Assembly (NCBI GenBank): GCA_017983495.1
Contig: JAGOBH010000008.1
Location: 1-64,000 of the forward strand
Source: Pyrinomonadaceae bacterium
GTDB lineage: Bacteria > Acidobacteriota > Blastocatellia > Pyrinomonadales > Pyrinomonadaceae
Direction: 5' to 3'
DNA length: 64,000 nucleotides
Part shown: in pieces, positions 56,322 through 64,000 of the stretch
Numbering within the stretch: position 1 is the stretch's first letter
How the letters are laid out: the number at the start of each line of letters is the position of its first letter
Notes under the pieces: model-generated
Told to the model about the DNA's origin: nothing
Databases searched by the model: none
Seen by the model: only the letters and a program-made list of their open reading frames with translations
Program-made: the position numbers and the translations under genes

Positions 56322-56544
56322 TTAGCCACGAATGAACACAAATGAACACGAATAGGGATGCAGGAACGGGATATCGTGGTGCAGAATACCTAGGGTTCCA
56401 CTCGCTGCTCGTTGCACCCTAGGCTTTAATATCCGTCGCCGTTGGCGACAAGAGATCCCGAACGTTTAGAAACCACCAAATAACACAAAAAGAGACACGA
56501 ATAATAATCTCTCCTATTCGTGTCCTTTCGTGTAATTTCGTGGC
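56322..56544. repeat. Imperfect inverted repeat of cacgaat type
   Basis: The left arm 56324-56356 (GCCACGAATG, ending ACACGAATAGG) pairs with the right arm 56513-56544, which reads as its near reverse complement. Copy A of the 96-nt family lies between the arms. Inside the right part, 56494-56503 and 56515-56524 form a further perfect 10-bp hairpin. Confidence 0.7.
56358..56453 (+). repeat. 96-nt palindromic repeat family, copy A
   Basis: Two hairpins: CCTAGGGT with ACCCTAGG, then GTCGCC-GTT-GGCGAC. It aligns over its whole length with copy C at 56856-56951, roughly four of five bases alike by eye. Confidence 0.75.
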
Positions 56545-56726
56545 GAAACTCTTACGCTGCCGCCAAGATCCCCCGAACGCCGAAGCGGCGTCCGTCCGGA
56601 CAAGAGTGTCCGTACTCCGACCGACCGCATCACCACCTACAACCAACGCGGCCGCTAAATTCGAAGTTGTCGGACGGACGTGGGAGAGTGAATTGAATGC
56701 AGAAGATCGCAGGTCAGACTCCGAGC

Positions 56727-56795
56727 CTCTTAGTCACCAACGGTGACAAATATTAAAGCCCAGGGTGCAGGCCGAGAGGCCGGAACCCTGGGTCA
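56727..56795 (-). repeat. Palindromic repeat family, copy B (inverted, shorter)
   Basis: In reverse orientation it has both hairpins, as CCCAGGGT with ACCCTGGG and GTCACC-AAC-GGTGAC. Relative to copy A, both sides of each stem have changed together, so pairing is kept. The outer part of the element is not recognisable. Confidence 0.7.
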
Positions 56796-56855
56796 GTTTC
56801 GAACGCGGTCTCCGACGCCGACGGTGTCGAACAAAAATGCCGCATTGTTCGTCCC

Positions 56856-56951
56856 ATGCAGGGACGGGAGATCGTGGTGGCGAATACCTAGGGTTCCGCT
56901 CGGTGCTCGCTCCATCCCAGGCTTTATATGTCCGTCGCCGTTGGTGTCAAG
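56856..56951 (+). repeat. 96-nt palindromic repeat family, copy C
   Basis: Same order as copy A, with CCTAGGG and TCCCAGG for the first stem and GTCGCC-GTT-GGTGTC for the second, here with wobble or one mismatch. It lies about 150 nt before the end of the HEPN gene. Confidence 0.75.
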
Positions 56952-57103
56952 AAATGATCGACGGCCACCTCGAATCCGCCAACCCCGTCTGGATCTCCAC
57001 GGCCGACGGAGAAGAACCACCAAAGATAATGGTGCCACCAAAATCACCATCGTACTAGGTCTCAAGCGGCCGCGCGACCCGCGTTTTTTGTGGTCGGACA
57101 TCG

Positions 57104-57715
57104 TTAACTCTTTGTGACGTCCTTGATGATGATCCTCGCTGTTGCCAAATACTGTCTCATCAAACAGGGGTTACGGCGAGGTGAAATCAGGAGAAGGCCC
57201 GGTGTAACTGAATTTGCATAAGCTCCATAATGGTAAGCGACTACAGGCTTGAACTTCTTTCGAGTATCTTGGTTTTTATGAGCGATATGGTTTCGAATTC
57301 TTCGCATATGATCGATTTCGGTAACGTACTTTCTCAATTCAACGAGCAGATTGTCGTTCGTGTCGAGTAGGTGTTGAACGTTTTCTTCGATCCGGACGAC
57401 ATCATTCCATCTGATATTTATTGCCGGAAGGCTCTTTGCCCGTGCGAAAGATCGCATATTAGACATTGCTTGTCGTGCATTAGGGGATTTATGAAAAAGA
57501 GTCGGTGAAACACCATCGACATAGGAAGCGTTGCAAAGTAATTTTGTTGTAATCGACTGAAGGTGCAATTCGATTAAGGAAAAAAGGCGCAAGTGAGTCA
57601 ACTCATAAATGAGACTTTGCCTGCTTGGTTCAAGTGCTGTAATACTCGTCAAAAGATCGTCCAGCTTAGTAACTTCGGCAAAGAAATCTCGATAATTTAC
57701 GCTTAGCTTCGGCAT
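57104..57715 (-). CDS. HEPN-domain protein, predicted ribonuclease (RiboL-PSP/MAE_28990-like)
   Basis: 203 residues, mostly helical. R141-N-H-I-A-H146 is the R-x4-H active motif of catalytic HEPN RNases, preceded by a basic helix (D-H-M-R-R-I). The overall pattern resembles the RiboL-PSP and MAE_28990-type HEPN proteins that occur in toxin-antitoxin and phage-defence loci. Other key polar residues (Glu49, Asp135, Arg138-139) lie on neighbouring predicted helices. It is the last gene of the operon, starting 9 nt after the DUF262 gene, with no good ribosome binding site, so it is probably translated by coupling. It is the likely effector of the system. Confidence 0.8.
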   Translation of the reverse strand: MPKLSVNYRDFFAEVTKLDDLLTSITALEPSRQSLIYELTHLRLFSLIELHLQSITTKLLCNASYVDGVSPTLFHKSPNARQAMSNMRSFARAKSLPAINIRWNDVVRIEENVQHLLDTNDNLLVELRKYVTEIDHMRRIRNHIAHKNQDTRKKFKPVVAYHYGAYANSVTPGLLLISPRRNPCLMRQYLATARIIIKDVTKS

Positions 57716-57724
57716 TCGCGGGAA

Positions 57725-58729
57725 TTACTTGACGAACGATCTGATATAGTCATCCCGAATTTCTCGCGATTTAATTCGATGAGGGTTCGACTGGCAAGCA
57801 ACATAGAACTCTGCATCTGCTTGCGATCGATCATTTACTGGAATGTCCGAATTGAACCTTTCGTCTATCGAGTGAAGAGCGTTACTCAGATTCTTGTCGG
57901 ATATCTTAGCATTCAACGAATCAAGAATTAGAAACAACGAGAAGAATATCGGCGGCCTAGAAAAAATTGTATCCTTAAAATCGTCCGCTGGAAGACAAAC
58001 AACTTTTCCAAAAACAGCGTCACATCTCTTTTCTATCTCTTGGGATTCTTTAAAATCCTCCTCGTACTTACTGTAGGTTCTATCAATTTCCGCCGCATTA
58101 TAATCACGAAGACCAAGCATTAGATTCAGAACAATTTCCGACATGTACTGCACTTCTGTCATTCGGGCAATATCGTTTGCCGAGAATAATCCTAAGTCCC
58201 TCCACAATTGAACTCGGAGTGCAGCTTGTTTAAGGCAAAACTGCTTGAAATCTCCGCTATATTTCGCATTTCGTTTTTCTTGAAGATTGAGCGTCTTGTT
58301 TACGGAGTTAAGGCGACCAAACATGTCAATTACATCGGGGTCGGAGGCCCCAATAAGGTAACCGATTGAGAGACTAGTCATCCGAAACTCTTCTTTTTGC
58401 TTCGGGGATAATTTCGCATATCTGACGGAAGTAGGATGTTCAGGGTGACGGGCAGCAAAGTCCCCGTTTTTATATTCCAGGATACTGCGGATACGTTGCT
58501 GTCCGTCCACGACCTCTTTAATGCTCTTTTCCTTTTCAAGATCAAGCGAATGACGAATGAATAATGATGGGATCGGCTTCTTTTCGAAAATTGTGTTAAT
58601 CAAATAAGCCTTTTGCGGCCTGCTCCACGTGGAACGGCGTTGATACCAGGGATTTAGATCAAGCTTATCAGCCTCGAAATCATCCAGTATGTCTTGAACC
58701 TTAGTGGGTTGATACTCAATTCTATCCAT
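57725..58729 (-). CDS. DUF262 protein (GmrSD/ParB-like N-terminal domain)
   Basis: 334 residues from ATG 58729. AAGGA 6 nt before it supports this start; a longer frame to 58849 would overlap the NTPase gene. A DUF262 domain covers about 10-200. It has N-P-W-Y-Q-R-R (25-31), F-I-x-R (about 57-60) and the signature D-G-Q-Q-R (75-79), which in GmrSD and SspE-type proteins binds or hydrolyses nucleotides and senses modified DNA. The C-terminal half is helical and lacks an obvious DUF1524 HNH motif, so this protein probably senses or regulates and does not itself cut. It stands between the KAP NTPase (31 nt) and the HEPN gene (9 nt). Confidence 0.85.
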   Translation of the reverse strand: MDRIEYQPTKVQDILDDFEADKLDLNPWYQRRSTWSRPQKAYLINTIFEKKPIPSLFIRHSLDLEKEKSIKEVVDGQQRIRSILEYKNGDFAARHPEHPTSVRYAKLSPKQKEEFRMTSLSIGYLIGASDPDVIDMFGRLNSVNKTLNLQEKRNAKYSGDFKQFCLKQAALRVQLWRDLGLFSANDIARMTEVQYMSEIVLNLMLGLRDYNAAEIDRTYSKYEEDFKESQEIEKRCDAVFGKVVCLPADDFKDTIFSRPPIFFSLFLILDSLNAKISDKNLSNALHSIDERFNSDIPVNDRSQADAEFYVACQSNPHRIKSREIRDDYIRSFVK

Positions 58730-58760
58730 TTTTGTCCTTCTTATTCCTTGCGAGTCAGCG

Positions 58761-60449
58761 TTACGCCTTGGAGCTAATGTCAATTTGGAACATATGGGCA
58801 ATGCGTATGCGGTTGATATCAGCCTCAGTCGCGATTCGCTCCAATGCACTGCTCATTTTGCGAGCGACTTCGTTATAACGCCCGCCTTCGTCGTCGATCT
58901 CTTTCATCTGAAGACATGCCCGAACCATTGAGTAGAGTTTTTCCGATTCGATAAGCTTCACCTTCTCGTAAAAATCGTCGTCATCGATGCTTGCAAGATA
59001 TTGTACTACCCTATATTCATATCCGGGCTTGTCAACGAGAAGTTGCATGGCCTCGTCAAAATTACCTGTGATTGACGAGGTCGGAATAATCAAATCCACT
59101 TTTTCTTTGAAATATTCATCCTTCAGATGACGATAAAATACTGTTCCACGAAACTCGGAAGTAAAGACATCGTTGTGTGTGGCAAGATATCGGTCGATCA
59201 TCGTATCTGCTTCAGAGTCGCGACCAAGACTTCGTAATATTGAGACGATTGATTCAACGTCCGAGAGGGCCAAAAAAGGGACGTTTTCTTCGAATAAGAT
59301 CGCCGCGGATTTTACAAACTCTTCCATGTTGTCCGCAAAAGATGAATGAAACATTTTCCATATCTGTGAAAATGTCTCGTTACCTTTACGTGCTATTGCC
59401 TTTTGATTTTCACTCTCCAATTCCCGTAAGAATGTGTTTTCATCGATAAACCCTGTTCTGACAAGTTTGAAGACTTCAATGTCCAACGGATCAGTCCGAT
59501 AATACCCGTATGTCCCATAAAGCAGGTCGCAAGTCCGCTGGTCGTCCTCGTCGATAAGTTCCTTCGTTAGACCACTTTTCATTCGGATCAGCGGAAACGA
59601 AAATTTCTCGATTACTTCGAGCGACGGAGGATTGCTATCCTTGTCATAGTACGACCAAACAGCAAGTATCAGAGAGCTTATTATGTGCACCTTCACGGCC
59701 TTCTCTCTACCCTCTAGATGTGGCTTCAGATTATGGAGAAAACGCTTGATGCGTTTGAGGACTCTAATATTCTTCACACCTAACCTAAGACAATATTCCC
59801 TGACCAGCGCATATTGATCCTCTGTTCGAGTAAATGCTATTTCAAACGCCTCTTCAGCGGTGGGAGCGAAAGTAACCTGAATATCTACGACTTTCTCGCT
59901 GTGGCGTCCGAACTCCTTAATATCCTCGTCGGAAAGAGTTCCCTCATTTGATATGAAAACGATCTTGCAGTTCCTTTGTTCTTTCAAATAGGATGCCAAC
60001 CCAAGAATTTCCTTGATGTCGAATTCATCGCTTTTCCGTTCTAGGTCGTCAAAACAGATCAGCGTTTTCTCAATCGCTCGAAAGGCAATGGCCCCGACCA
60101 TTCCGCCAGTGTAGTTTCTCAGCCAAGGAATTTTTTCAAAGTCCTTAAAAGTCTCTTTGAATCCTGAAACTGCTTGGCTAAAACTTTCATTGCTGCTTTT
60201 TGCAACCGCGTGTGAATTAACCTTTGCCGCCAGAATCGAACCTTTAAGAGACTCCAAGTCAGTCAAACCAAACAATGAAACATAAGCATAAGATTCCTTG
60301 CCAACCTTGGCAGCTTTGCTAGCCTCCGAAATATTGCTTGACCAGAAGTAAGTTTTACCGACTCCCCATCCACCTTTTAGAAGCAAAAAATCGCTATTAT
60401 CGCTCTCGATAAAATTCTTTATTACCTTTTTAACGAGTGCGACAGACAT
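58761..60449 (-). CDS. KAP-family P-loop NTPase
   Basis: 562 residues. Walker A is G-G-W-G-V-G-K-T (26-33). Walker B is L-I-C-F-D-D-L-E-R (130-138), and the following K-I-V-F-I-S-N-E has a polar sensor-1-like Asn168. This is the arrangement of KAP/STAND-related NTPases (PF07693-like). The transmembrane insertion found in many KAP proteins between the Walker motifs is absent, so it is predicted soluble. The C-terminal 350 residues are helical without recognised motifs, possibly the sensing or oligomerisation part. It is the first gene of the operon, ATG at 60449. KAP proteins include phage-exclusion PifA and several defence NTPases. Confidence 0.85.
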   Translation of the reverse strand: MSVALVKKVIKNFIESDNSDFLLLKGGWGVGKTYFWSSNISEASKAAKVGKESYAYVSLFGLTDLESLKGSILAAKVNSHAVAKSSNESFSQAVSGFKETFKDFEKIPWLRNYTGGMVGAIAFRAIEKTLICFDDLERKSDEFDIKEILGLASYLKEQRNCKIVFISNEGTLSDEDIKEFGRHSEKVVDIQVTFAPTAEEAFEIAFTRTEDQYALVREYCLRLGVKNIRVLKRIKRFLHNLKPHLEGREKAVKVHIISSLILAVWSYYDKDSNPPSLEVIEKFSFPLIRMKSGLTKELIDEDDQRTCDLLYGTYGYYRTDPLDIEVFKLVRTGFIDENTFLRELESENQKAIARKGNETFSQIWKMFHSSFADNMEEFVKSAAILFEENVPFLALSDVESIVSILRSLGRDSEADTMIDRYLATHNDVFTSEFRGTVFYRHLKDEYFKEKVDLIIPTSSITGNFDEAMQLLVDKPGYEYRVVQYLASIDDDDFYEKVKLIESEKLYSMVRACLQMKEIDDEGGRYNEVARKMSSALERIATEADINRIRIAHMFQIDISSKA

Positions 60450-60768
60450 ACTTTCGGACTTGGACCTCTAAAATATTGGACTTTCTAATGCAAATAGTTT
60501 GCATTTTCCTTCTAATAGTCGTTCGTAAGGCGAACATATTCAGCAATAACGACGCCTTTTTTCAACAAAGAAGATTATTTTGTTATTATACCGTAAAAAC
60601 CTACTGAAGTTGTTCGTTGGTGCCGGTATCGAAAAAAGAAAGTTGCGTTTTAAAAAAGGTGTTGCGGCATCGGGTGGAGTTAACGTTCCGGGCCCCTTCC
60701 AAGCGTGTGAGTTTGGGTTATGACACCACGACTAACTTCAGGACGTCGCGATGCGAGATTAAGGGAAG
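60450..60768. other. AT-rich spacer upstream of the NTPase operon
   Basis: About 320 nt without a gene. The part next to the operon (60450-60640) is clearly AT-rich and should hold its promoter, but no unambiguous -35/-10 pair stood out. The remainder runs into the RelE-like remnant. Confidence 0.5.
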
Positions 60769-60893
60769 TTATAGATAGATATCTTTGCGGCTCAGGAATC
60801 TGATAAAGACGAGCGTATCGCTTTCGAGCTTGAGGTCGAGAAAAAAGACTCCGATGCAAATCCTGCCCGCTCGGAACAGGAACGATGCTGAAA
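60769..60893 (-). pseudogene. RelE/ParE-type toxin C-terminal remnant
   Basis: In one minus-strand frame about 40 residues read R-A-G-R-I-C-I-G-V-F-F-L-D-L then T-L-V-F-I-R-F-L-S-R-K-D-I-Y-L and a stop. This matches the end of RelE-superfamily toxins. No start codon or N-terminal half is present, and no antitoxin is seen, so it is a decayed piece at the edge of the accessory region. Confidence 0.4.
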
Positions 60894-60913
60894 GGGAACT
60901 CAATTCAAAGCAG

Positions 60914-61294
60914 TTACGATATCTTCTTTCCAAAATCCTCGGCTGAAGCAGGGTCTAGTTCCCAGCGGTGGCGGTCGCGTTCTAGGAGCTTTTCTTCGGT
61001 GTGCAGGGGTTCGTTGTCGTTGTAGGTTATGCCCATTGCCTCGCCCAACTCTGATACGACGCTCTGGTCGGGCGTCGGGTTTTCACCGCCGACCGACTCT
61101 TCGCCGACGGCCGCCTCGTCCCAGGCGGCGTCGACGTCGCCTCCGGACAGCATTGGCGAGCTGTCGGTGTGATTCTTGAGTTTGTGTATCAGTATCTGAG
61201 AGCCGTCGTCGCCTAGCTCGGCGGCCTCATTCATCTCGGCCGCTATTTCATCGCCCTTGTCATTTTCATACCTTAGGACGTTAGATTCACTCAT
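60914..61294 (-). CDS. DUF6335-like protein
   Basis: 126 residues, very acidic. The run L-S-G-G-D-V-D-A-A-W, then V-G-G-E-N-P-T-P-D-Q and N-D-N-E-P-L-H-T-E-E-K, ending R-D-R-H-R-W-E-L-D-P-A-S-A-E-D, is characteristic of the DUF6335 family common in Cyanobacteria and found in soil Acidobacteria. Function is unknown. It lies between the accessory region and the cupin gene. Confidence 0.8.
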   Translation of the reverse strand: MSESNVLRYENDKGDEIAAEMNEAAELGDDGSQILIHKLKNHTDSSPMLSGGDVDAAWDEAAVGEESVGGENPTPDQSVVSELGEAMGITYNDNEPLHTEEKLLERDRHRWELDPASAEDFGKKIS

Positions 61295-61344
61295 TTCGCT
61301 ATTCCTTAGTAAAGATCGAAAAACACCCCTCCGTGAACGTATAG

Positions 61345-61743
61345 CTATTCGGTCGTCACGCCGTCAAATTCTTCTTCGATCGTTTCGGCATCATGCTTTG
61401 TCGCACGGATTATCGCGTCCTTGTGGTGCGGCGGCGAATAGATCGTGTAAAGTTTGAGCGGTTCGGTCGCCGACGTGTTGATGATGTTGTGCTTTGCCCC
61501 TGACGGAACAACGACGGCATCTCCATCGGCGAGCTTATACTCGTTTCCGTCTATAATGCACTTGCCTTCGCCCTTTTCGATCCGAAAGAACTGGTCGTTC
61601 TCCGTATGGGTTTCGAGTCCGATCTCCTCGTTGGGCAACAGACTCATCAATACGAGCTGACTGTGCTCGCCTGTGTACAGAACCTTTCGAAAATTAATAT
61701 TTTCTACCGAGTCGTTTTCGATCGCTGATTTGAAGCCTTTCAT
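61345..61743 (-). CDS. Cupin-domain protein
   Basis: 132 residues with one cupin_2 barrel. The metal-binding motifs G-L-E-T-H-T-E-N-D-Q-F-F-R-I-E-K-G-E-G and P-S-G-A-K-H-N-I-I-N-T are both complete. An AAGGAG ribosome binding site precedes the ATG. Similar small cupins act as metal-dependent isomerases or sugar-phosphate binders; no substrate can be given. It is 50 nt upstream of the DUF6335 gene and probably co-transcribed. Confidence 0.88.
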   Translation of the reverse strand: MKGFKSAIENDSVENINFRKVLYTGEHSQLVLMSLLPNEEIGLETHTENDQFFRIEKGEGKCIIDGNEYKLADGDAVVVPSGAKHNIINTSATEPLKLYTIYSPPHHKDAIIRATKHDAETIEEEFDGVTTE

Positions 61744-61985
61744 ATAATTACTCCTTATTTCGGGGATGTCTCTACTGTCAGATTACTCCTTCAAAAGGAT
61801 TCGTTTAGTGCGTTACGTCACAAATGAACGAGATTTTTTGCCCGGGGCATCATGAACGCCGGTAACGCCATTTTTGATTTTTGCGGGGCAAAGTGTTCTC
61901 ATTGAAACAGCACCGAATTTCGATATTGAAGGGCGAATCCGCTGCGTTTCGCATTCGATACCGAAAATTCGGAACGGAAGAAATT

Positions 61986-63263
61986 ATGACCGAAACTTTC
62001 ACTTTACCGCCGCTTGAGATCGAGGAATACAGCCTTTCGAACGGCCTGCGGGTCGTGCTGAACCCTGACAACGCGATCCCGGTCGTCTCGGTTGCCGTGT
62101 ATTACAACGTCGGTTCGCGAAATGAGCGTGCCGACCGCACCGGGTTTGCTCATCTGTTCGAGCATATGATGTTCCAGGGTTCTGAGAATGTCCCCAAAGC
62201 GGGCCATTTCCAGCACATCATGAAAGCCGGCGGGACGATGAACGGCACAACGTCGAGCGAGCGTACGAATTACTACGAGACCTTGCCCGCAAGCCAATTA
62301 CCGCTTGCCCTGTGGCTCGAATCGGACCGGATGCGAAGCTTAGCCGTTACGCAGGAAAATCTCGACAATCAGCGCGAAGCCGTTAAGGAAGAGAAGCGAC
62401 TGCGTTATGACAATCAGCCGTACGGGCAGATATTCGACCTGATCAACGAGATGATCTACAAGAATTTTGCCAATTCTCACTCGACGATCGGTTCGATGGA
62501 CCATCTCGACGCGGCGACGGTCGAGGACGTGCAGGAATTTTTCAGGATCTACTACGCTCCGAATAATGCCGTCATCACGCTCTCGGGTGCATTCGAACCG
62601 GCACAGGCAAAAGAACTGATCGAGACCTATTTTGGAGATATCGCTTCGCAGCCGCTGCCGCCGCCGCTCGACGTCAGCGAACCGCCCGAGGTCGCAGCGA
62701 CCTACAAGGAATGGGAAGACAAACTCGCACCGTTCCCGGCGTTCCTGATCGGCTGGAAGATACCGCAGCGGCGCACACCGGAATTTAACGCTCTCTATCT
62801 CGCCGGTAAGGTGCTGTACGACGGCGAGAGCTCGCGTTTGTATCAAAAGCTGGTCAAAGGCGAAGAGTCGGTCATTCAGCTATTTGGATTTACCGACGAA
62901 CGCCGCGGCCCGTCGAGCATTTTTATCGGTGCGATCCCCAAACCCGAAGAAGATCTGAGCAAGATTCGCGAAACGATCATGAACGAGATCCGCGATCTTG
63001 CCTCGCACGGCCCGTCGGCCGAAGAGATGGAAAAGATCGAGAACCAATTATTGAACGATTCGGTGCGTCTGCGGCAATCGTCAATGTCGCGTGCCCAGCA
63101 GATCGCCGAATTTGCGCTTTACGACGGCGACCCGACGCTGATCAATACGGAACTCAACGAATTGCTGTCAGTCACCGCTGAGCAGATTCGTATGGCTGCC
63201 GCACATTATCTGAATACTGAAAACCGTGCTCTGCTCGACGTCGTTCCGGCAGGGAAGGGATAA
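61986..63263 (+). CDS. M16 (pitrilysin) zinc peptidase, catalytic subunit
   Basis: 425 residues from ATG 61986 (GGAAG 6-9 nt before). H-L-F-E-H (His56, Glu59, His60) is the inverted HxxEH zinc site, and the third ligand Glu is expected in Q-R-E-A-V-K-E-E about 75 residues later. There is no signal peptide, so it is cytoplasmic. Members of this M16B type pair with a non-catalytic partner, here encoded 180 nt downstream. A complex degrading peptides inside a closed chamber is expected. Confidence 0.93.
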   Translation: MTETFTLPPLEIEEYSLSNGLRVVLNPDNAIPVVSVAVYYNVGSRNERADRTGFAHLFEHMMFQGSENVPKAGHFQHIMKAGGTMNGTTSSERTNYYETLPASQLPLALWLESDRMRSLAVTQENLDNQREAVKEEKRLRYDNQPYGQIFDLINEMIYKNFANSHSTIGSMDHLDAATVEDVQEFFRIYYAPNNAVITLSGAFEPAQAKELIETYFGDIASQPLPPPLDVSEPPEVAATYKEWEDKLAPFPAFLIGWKIPQRRTPEFNALYLAGKVLYDGESSRLYQKLVKGEESVIQLFGFTDERRGPSSIFIGAIPKPEEDLSKIRETIMNEIRDLASHGPSAEEMEKIENQLLNDSVRLRQSSMSRAQQIAEFALYDGDPTLINTELNELLSVTAEQIRMAAAHYLNTENRALLDVVPAGKG

Positions 63264-63269
63264 GAGGAA

Positions 63270-63431
63270 TTCACCACGGAGGCAAAGAGAACATAGAGCT
63301 ATTAAACAGGATGGACAGGATAGGCAGGATTTTGATTTTATTCAGATGGTCGAGTGATAAGTAGATCGTTTATATCCTGTGTATCCTGTTGATATTTCTT
63401 ACTGATCTCTATGTACTCCGTGCCACTGTGG
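63270..63431. repeat. Long imperfect inverted repeat between the two M16 genes
   Basis: The left arm (ACCACGGAGG, then ACATAGAG, then AACAGGATGGACAGGATA) pairs imperfectly with the right arm (TATCCTGTGTATCCTGTT, CTCTATGT, ACTCCG, GTGGT). It fills the 181-nt spacer. The two motif types (accac-ggag and aggat-acaggat) match dispersed intergenic repeats seen in other soil bacteria. Confidence 0.75.
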
Positions 63432-63444
63432 TAAAAATAAATTT

Positions 63445-64000
63445 ATGACCCCAGAATTACGCAAGAATCCGCCCGGACCGCTTGAGCCGGTCGCATTTGA
63501 GATACCGCAGCCGTTTCAGACGACGCTCGATAACGGGCTCCGGCTGGTAATATTCGAGCACGAACGGCTCCCGCTGGTGAGCTATCGGCTGGCATTTTCT
63601 AGCGGCGACGCAGAAGATCCGGCAGAATCGACCGGCCTGACGACGGCCGTCACCTCGATGCTGACCGAGGGAACTGAGGGCTACACGAGTCTGCAACTCG
63701 CCGAAAAGACCGAACGGCTGGGTGCGAGCATCTCTTCAAGCTCGTCGGACGATTTCACGATCGTTGCGGCGTCCAGCTTGTCGTTATACAGTTCGGAAAT
63801 TCTCCATCTGATGGCTGAGGTCGTTCTGCGGCCGACGTTTCCGGAAAACGAATTGGACCTGTATCGGCGGAATACGATCGAGAATCTGCGGTTTCAACGC
63901 TCGCAGCCGGGCTTTCTCGCAGGTGAGCAGGCGGCCCGGATCGTTTACGGAGATCATCCTTATTCGAAGGTGTCGCCAAAGCCCGCCGATATCGAAAAGC
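63445..64000 (+). CDS. M16 family protein, non-catalytic partner (truncated by window end)
   Basis: 185 residues are visible from ATG 63445, with the M16 fold start (T-T-L-D-N-G-L-R-L-V-I). Where HxxEH would be, it reads A-V-T-S-M-L-T-E-G-T, so it lacks the zinc site and is the expected inactive half of an M16B heterodimer. The gene runs off the window. Confidence 0.88.
   Translation, partial: MTPELRKNPPGPLEPVAFEIPQPFQTTLDNGLRLVIFEHERLPLVSYRLAFSSGDAEDPAESTGLTTAVTSMLTEGTEGYTSLQLAEKTERLGASISSSSSDDFTIVAASSLSLYSSEILHLMAEVVLRPTFPENELDLYRRNTIENLRFQRSQPGFLAGEQAARIVYGDHPYSKVSPKPADIEK

Larger units (their letters stand above)
55568..57103. other. Gene-free, repeat-rich spacer of about 1.5 kb
   Basis: No convincing coding frame was found on either strand; the open frames here are short and start in repeats. 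The stretch is built from several dispersed or palindromic elements listed separately (55588-55640, 55798-55952, 55994-56020, 56081-56126, 56322-56544 and three copies of a 96-nt family). A fragment at 55749-55780 resembles the cacgcagag-type intergenic motif of soil bacteria. It separates the subtilase from the three-gene NTPase/DUF262/HEPN operon and looks like a landing zone for repeats. Confidence 0.8.

Noticed and set aside
55568..60913. Prophage or integrative element carrying the defence-like operon
   Set aside because: No integrase, transposase, tRNA attachment site or phage gene is present, so transfer is suggested only by composition and context.

Overview
The window looks like a chromosomal segment of an acidobacterium, probably class Blastocatellia (Pyrinomonadales-like). 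This is inferred from family content, not from a search: a Ser/Thr kinase with a TPR tail, a VWA protein of the kind frequent in Acidobacteriota, an ECF sigma factor of the acidobacterial/planctomycete type, a TonB-dependent receptor with an N-terminal carboxypeptidase-regulatory-like domain, a VIT+VWA protein, sortilin/BNR and YCF48-type propellers, a DUF6335 protein, and moderate-to-high GC. Most of the window is ordinary chromosome. I saw no rRNA, tRNA, CRISPR array, transposase or prophage gene.

Layout. 1-6 kb (minus): a secreted BNR-propeller protein and a Ser/Thr kinase with TPRs. 6-16 kb (plus): one giant 3277-residue multidomain surface protein. 16-18 kb (minus): ECF sigma factor and VWA protein. 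17.9-25.3 kb (minus): a tightly packed eight-gene run with a non-catalytic M16-like protein, ubiE/menG, two dipeptide-type ABC permeases, the 5-oxoprolinase genes pxpB-pxpC-pxpA and an NRAMP-like carrier, which reads as uptake and opening of 5-oxoproline or related amides. 25.6-27 kb: a zinc-ribbon/TonB hybrid ending in a strong bidirectional terminator. 27-30.9 kb (minus): glgP, a membrane protein, ytxJ, a DUF971 gene and a zinc-ribbon gene. 31-35 kb: DoxX-like protein, mtnA, a DUF4304-like protein, a small-protein/nucleotidyltransferase pair resembling a toxin-antitoxin module, and a DUF3142-like lipoprotein. 35-43.5 kb: ETF-ubiquinone oxidoreductase, the msbA-yicC-gmk-rpoZ run, an OmpA-family protein and a degenerate ABC ATPase. 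43.5-52 kb (plus): two small proteins, a VIT+VWA protein, a YCF48-like protein and a TonB-dependent receptor interrupted by one amber codon. 52-55.6 kb: S41 protease, GAF protein and a leaderless subtilase. 55.6-57.1 kb: gene-free and packed with palindromic repeats. 57.1-60.4 kb (minus): a three-gene operon of a KAP-type NTPase, a DUF262 protein and a HEPN-domain protein. 60.5-64 kb: a RelE-like remnant, a DUF6335 protein, a cupin and an M16 protease pair cut by the window end.

The most interesting locus is the KAP NTPase-DUF262-HEPN operon (57104-60449). It has an NTP-driven P-loop protein, a DGQQR-motif protein and a predicted HEPN ribonuclease with an intact R-x4-H motif. It looks AT-richer than its surroundings, has a repeat-filled spacer on one side and a decayed toxin gene on the other. 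It is a plausible anti-phage or abortive-infection system, and I do not recognise this three-part combination as a named one. Other notable points are a covarying palindromic repeat family beside it, nonsense codons splitting two otherwise intact reading frames, an ABC ATPase lacking its Q-loop/helical subdomain and H-loop, and a zinc-ribbon TonB.
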